NCBI GenBank assembly: GCA_038230835.1
Contig: JBBRMM010000007.1
Span: 62,001-126,000, forward strand
Direction of reading: 5' to 3'
Source of the DNA: DASUHT01 sp038230835
GTDB lineage: Bacteria > Actinomycetota > Thermoleophilia > Gaiellales > JAICJC01
DNA length: 64,000 bases
Position numbers and translations under genes: made by a program. The notes below the pieces were generated by a model that worked only from the letters and a program-made list of their open reading frames with translations, was not told where the DNA came from and made no database searches. Of the stretch, positions 60,414-64,000 are shown in pieces. Numbering within the stretch: the stretch's first letter is position 1; every line of letters begins with the position of its first letter.

Positions 60414-63101
60414 TCAGCGGTTTCGCCCGTGTGCGCGACGGCGTTTTCTGGTCGGTGCCGGAGGCGGCTGAAGAGGTGTCGCGGGAGCCGGCAGGACGGG
60501 CGCGATCCCACCGGCGACCGCGACCGCAGGCTGCCCCGTCGTGGGCAGCTCGCCGGCACGGGCGAGGTCGGAGCGGCGCTTGACGAAGGCCGGCTGGCGC
60601 TCCATCAGAATCGCCAACAGGGGCGCGGCGATGAAGATCGACGAATAGGCACCTGACGCCACGCCCACGATCAGTGCGAACGCGAAGTCGGTCAGCGAAC
60701 CGGACCCGAAGACGAACAGCAGCACGACCGGGATCAGCGTCACGACCGACGTGTTCAGCGAGCGGGTGATCGTCTCCGCAAGCGACTCGTTGACGATCTT
60801 GGAAGCGGTGTAGCGACGCAGGATGGGCACGTTCTCACGCACGCGGTCGAACACGATCACCGTGTCGTACAGCGAGTAGCCGAGCACCGTCAGTACGGCC
60901 GCCACCGTGTCCGCGGTGACCGATCTCCCGGACAGCGAGTAGACGCCGATGGTGAGCAGGATGTCGTGGCCCAGCGCCACCATCACCGGCACCGCGAATG
61001 TCCACTCGAAGCGGTAGGTGACGTACAGGAAGATGATGATCAGCGAAAAGACGATCGCCAGGTAGGCGCTGTTCAGTACCGACTGGCCGAACGACGACGA
61101 GACGTTCTTGACGCTGAGCTGCGTCGCACCGGCGTTCTGCGGGTTCTCGAGCGCGCTGGTCAGCTTCTTCTGCACGTCGGAGCTGAGGAAATGCGACTGC
61201 ACCTGGAAGTGCGTGAACGTGTTGGACTGCGTCTGATGGGCGCCAACCACCCCGCGGACGACCGTTTCCGAGCCGGTGAAGGGGTCGACCAGGGTCGACA
61301 TCTGAGTCTGGGTGAGCGCCTTGGTGGTATGGAAGTCGAGCTGGCTGCCGCCGGTGAAGTCGATGCCCCGGTTGAGGCCGGACGTCCCCAGGCTGATCGC
61401 TCCCACGACCAGAACGATCCCCGAGAAGGCGAACCACCAGGTCTTGCGGCCGATGAAGTCGAACCGTTTCCAGCGGTCGCCGGTGCCGATCGCGCCCAGC
61501 ACGCGCCGCGACGACATGAAGGCGAAGCCTGAGAGCACCATCAGCAGCGCGCGGGTGGCCACGACGGCCGTGAAGATCGACGTCACCACGCCGATCAGCA
61601 GCATCAGCGCGAAGCCCTTGACGCTCGACGTGGCCGACGCATACAGCACCGCGGCAGTGATCAGCGTCACCACGTTGGCATCGATGATGGTGTGGAAGCC
61701 GCGCCGGTACCCGGTTGCGATCGCGGCGCGAATGCTTCGCCCAGCGCGCACCTCCTCCTTGATGCGCTCGAAGATGACGATGTTGGCGTCGGCGGCGACG
61801 CCGATCGTGAGGATCGTGCCCGCGATCCCCGGCAGCGTCATCGTCACCGGCAGAATGGCCACGATCCCGGCCAGCAGCAGCCCGTAGATGATCAGCGCGA
61901 TATCGGCGATCAGGCCCAGGAAGCCGTAGAACGCGATCAAAAAGACCATCACGAACGCGAGGCCGATGCCACCCGCGATGAGGCCGCTGCGCAGCGAGTC
62001 CTTACCCAGCGTCGCCGACACGATGCTCTCGGACAGCGTGGCGAAGCTGACCGGCAGCGTGCCGGACTGGATCTCGAGCGTGAGCCGGTCCGCGGACGGC
62101 TTGGAGATGTTCGTGATCTCGCTGCCCGGGTTCAGGTCGTTGATCGTGTTGATGCCCTGGGGGAACTGGCCCGGGTTCACGGTCGGCGTGGATACCAGCT
62201 TGCCCGCGACCACGATTGCGTTCGGAAAGCCCTGACTGTTGCCCTGACTGTTGGCCTCATCGACCGTGCTCCTGGTGATGGTCAGGAAGTCCTTCGCGCC
62301 GTTGCCGCGGTAGGACAGGGAAACGATCGGGTTCCCGGCCTGGTCGGTGGTGGACGACGCGGAACTGATCTCGCTCGCGGTCACCACCTGACCGGGAGGC
62401 GGCTTCTGGAACAGGTACCAGACCACAGGGGTGCTCTTCGCTGTGGCACCGATGCAGCCGTCCACGACGTTTTCGCACGACACCGCCATCGTGCCTGCGG
62501 GCACGAAGAGCCACTTGGTGCCCGCGGGCTGGGCCTTGGCGCCCACGATCTGCAGGACCTGCTGCTGCGTTCGCAGAATCGGAGCCTTGCGGTAGAACTG
62601 TCTGGTCTTGGCGTCGAATAGCGCCCACTGGGCGGCGGTGGCGGGATCCGCCCCCTTCTGCTGGTCGGCGCGGGTCAGGAGGTCGTACGCCGAGTTGTCC
62701 GGCGCCACCGAGAATTTCTGACCGCCGAGCCATGAGACCTTGCTGAGGTACTTGTAGAAGTCGAAGTTGAGAAAACCGCCGGCCGTCAGCAGGTCGGACA
62801 CCTGGTTGGGGTTCTTGGTGCCGGGGATCGAGATCTCGATCGTGTTCCCGCTGGCGGTGCGCACCTCGGGCTGCAGCGTGCCGTTGGGATCGATCCGCTT
62901 GCGCATCACCGCGGCAGCCTCGTCGAGGATCGTCTGGGTCACGGGCTGGTTGTTGGTCGGCTCGGCCTTGAGCACCACCTGCAGGCCGCCCTTGAGGTCG
63001 AGCCCCTGGGTGAAGCCCTTGACCGAGACCGCCACCGCCGATGCCGCCGCCAGGGCGATCACCACCGCCAGCACCAGCAGGTTCTTGCGCTTCTCGCTCA
63101 C
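60414..63101 (-). CDS. secDF: Fused SecDF protein-export protein
   Basis: An 895-residue translocase accessory that uses the proton gradient to aid export. The SecD half has LDLKGGLQVVL, DPNGTLQPEVRTASG and GVAADANIVIFERIKEEVRA; the SecF half has GIDFTGGSQLDF and SLYDTVIVFDRVREN. Twelve membrane segments are expected. The fusion is as in B. subtilis and unlike the separate genes of most actinobacteria. The last 40 residues are Pro/Ala-rich then basic. GTG overlaps the tgt stop. Confidence 0.95.
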   Translation of the reverse strand: MSEKRKNLLVLAVVIALAAASAVAVSVKGFTQGLDLKGGLQVVLKAEPTNNQPVTQTILDEAAAVMRKRIDPNGTLQPEVRTASGNTIEISIPGTKNPNQVSDLLTAGGFLNFDFYKYLSKVSWLGGQKFSVAPDNSAYDLLTRADQQKGADPATAAQWALFDAKTRQFYRKAPILRTQQQVLQIVGAKAQPAGTKWLFVPAGTMAVSCENVVDGCIGATAKSTPVVWYLFQKPPPGQVVTASEISSASSTTDQAGNPIVSLSYRGNGAKDFLTITRSTVDEANSQGNSQGFPNAIVVAGKLVSTPTVNPGQFPQGINTINDLNPGSEITNISKPSADRLTLEIQSGTLPVSFATLSESIVSATLGKDSLRSGLIAGGIGLAFVMVFLIAFYGFLGLIADIALIIYGLLLAGIVAILPVTMTLPGIAGTILTIGVAADANIVIFERIKEEVRAGRSIRAAIATGYRRGFHTIIDANVVTLITAAVLYASATSSVKGFALMLLIGVVTSIFTAVVATRALLMVLSGFAFMSSRRVLGAIGTGDRWKRFDFIGRKTWWFAFSGIVLVVGAISLGTSGLNRGIDFTGGSQLDFHTTKALTQTQMSTLVDPFTGSETVVRGVVGAHQTQSNTFTHFQVQSHFLSSDVQKKLTSALENPQNAGATQLSVKNVSSSFGQSVLNSAYLAIVFSLIIIFLYVTYRFEWTFAVPVMVALGHDILLTIGVYSLSGRSVTADTVAAVLTVLGYSLYDTVIVFDRVRENVPILRRYTASKIVNESLAETITRSLNTSVVTLIPVVLLFVFGSGSLTDFAFALIVGVASGAYSSIFIAAPLLAILMERQPAFVKRRSDLARAGELPTTGQPAVAVAGGIAPVLPAPATPLQPPPAPTRKRRRAHGRNR

Positions 63102-64000
63102 GAGTCGGCAATTCTAGCCGCGGCGCTGCGCTCCTCCCGCCACGCGTCGAACCGCCCGCCGACGATCGCGGCGCGGGCCGACCGCACGGTGTCCAGGATC
63201 TGGTGCAGGTTGTGCAGCGTGAGCAGCCGAAGCCCCGAGATCTCGCCCTGGGTGACGAGATGCCGGATGTAGGCGCGCGAGAACCCCGGCCCGCAGGCCG
63301 GGCACGCGCAGCCTTCGACCAGGGGCCGCGGGTCGCTCGCGAACCCCGCGTTTCGCAGATTCAGCCTTCCCGTGGGCGTGATGGCGCTGCCGGTGCGCCC
63401 AAGCCGAGTGGGCAGCACGCAGTCGAACATGTCGATCCCGCGGGCGATCATGTCGACCAGGCCGTCGGCGTCTCCCAGTCCCATGAAGTAGCGCGGTCGA
63501 TCCGCCGGCAGCAGCGGCGCGGTGGCACTCACGGTGTCGAGCATCGGCCCGCGCTCCTCGCCGACCGAGAGCCCGCCGATCGCGTAGCCGTCGAAGTCGA
63601 GAGCTGTGATCTCCTCCGCGCTCTGCTCGCGCAGGGCGCGATCGGTGCCGCCCTGGACGATGCCGAACCGCAGCTGTCCAGGTGCGACATCGCAGCTGCG
63701 AGACCGGCCCGCCCACAGCGACGTACGGCGGACGGCGGCCTGCAGCGCCGGACGTTCGACCCCGGCCGGCGGGCACTCGTCGAACGCCATCCCGATGTCG
63801 GAGCCCAGCAGCCGCTGGACGCCCATCGCCAGCTCAGGGGTGAACTGGTGGTTCGAGCCGTCGTACACCGACTGGAACCGCACCCCGTCGTCGTCGATCC
63901 GCAGCGCCGTATGGCGCAGCGAAAAGACCTGGAATCCACCCGAGTCGGTCAGCAGCGGTCGCTGCCAGCGCATGAAGGCGTGCAGACCACCCAGCTCGGC
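63098..64000 (-). CDS. tgt: Queuine/preQ1 tRNA-ribosyltransferase, 5' end beyond window
   Basis: Exchanges guanine for a queuosine precursor at tRNA position 34. The 301 residues present include the substrate loop LTDSGGFQVFS, the second aspartate in FDECPP, GFGIVQGG and the zinc site CACPACGPGFSRAYIRHL with its histidine. The N-terminus is cut at base 64000. It overlaps secDF by four bases; yajC-like genes often lie between the two but none is present here. Confidence 0.95.
   Translation of the reverse strand, partial: AELGGLHAFMRWQRPLLTDSGGFQVFSLRHTALRIDDDGVRFQSVYDGSNHQFTPELAMGVQRLLGSDIGMAFDECPPAGVERPALQAAVRRTSLWAGRSRSCDVAPGQLRFGIVQGGTDRALREQSAEEITALDFDGYAIGGLSVGEERGPMLDTVSATAPLLPADRPRYFMGLGDADGLVDMIARGIDMFDCVLPTRLGRTGSAITPTGRLNLRNAGFASDPRPLVEGCACPACGPGFSRAYIRHLVTQGEISGLRLLTLHNLHQILDTVRSARAAIVGGRFDAWREERSAAARIADS

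Overview
The window is about 64 kb of GC-rich DNA with dense, often overlapping genes (GTGA and ATGA junctions are common). It comes from an actinobacterium. The main marker is a gene for the actinobacterial integration host factor mIHF next to gmk. The pyrimidine operon uses a class 1B PyrD with a PyrK partner rather than the class 2 enzyme of mycobacteria, which, with the many leaderless-looking starts, suggests a deep lineage such as Thermoleophilia. That placement is inference.

Region by region. 1-9.7 kb: a minus-strand operon pyrR-pyrB-pyrC-carA-carB-pyrK-pyrD-mihF-gmk with a likely PyrR-binding leader; pyrF is not in its usual place. 9.7-16.4 kb: a TetR regulator, a uracil-DNA-glycosylase-fold protein, a methyltransferase, RNase Z, a two-gene SOS unit (small LysM membrane protein plus an unknown 80-residue protein) under a double LexA box, a variant FolP, and two tandem M29 aminopeptidases. 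16.4-18.9 kb: a repeat-rich gap and a dgcA-dgcN-like pair for D-glutamate use.

18.95-27.69 kb: an 8.7 kb element in a tRNA-Arg(CCG) gene, bounded by 31 bp direct repeats. It has a tyrosine integrase, a primase-polymerase/helicase, an iteron-like repeat block, a P27-type small terminase but no large terminase or capsid genes, a Cro/CI-type regulator, an SRA-HNH nuclease, and a two-gene cargo ending in a winged-helix/TIR-like protein. It looks like a phage satellite carrying defence genes and is the best candidate for a new system.

27.7-48 kb: host genes, including a LuxR/TPR regulator, cupin, TIG/PQQ-propeller protein, polysaccharide deacetylase, LOG protein, CorA, HIT protein, phosphohexomutase, thioesterase, GAF protein, a secreted phosphoesterase, Rel, RecJ and UbiB/ABC1. 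48.0-51.04 kb: an IS1595-family element with 17 bp perfect terminal inverted repeats, one transposase and five passenger genes. 51-59 kb: small membrane proteins, a Nudix hydrolase and a probable envelope cluster (two alkaline-phosphatase-superfamily enzymes, glycosyltransferase, ATP-grasp ligase, deacetylase). 59-64 kb: a frameshifted GAF/HD-GYP gene, a fused secDF and the 3' part of tgt.

Two features recur across the window. Many genes have a TANNNT hexamer exactly 6 or 7 bases before the start codon, as expected for leaderless mRNAs. Short palindromes (GGTGCCAGGCACC and GGGGTCTGACCCC) lie in several intergenic gaps.
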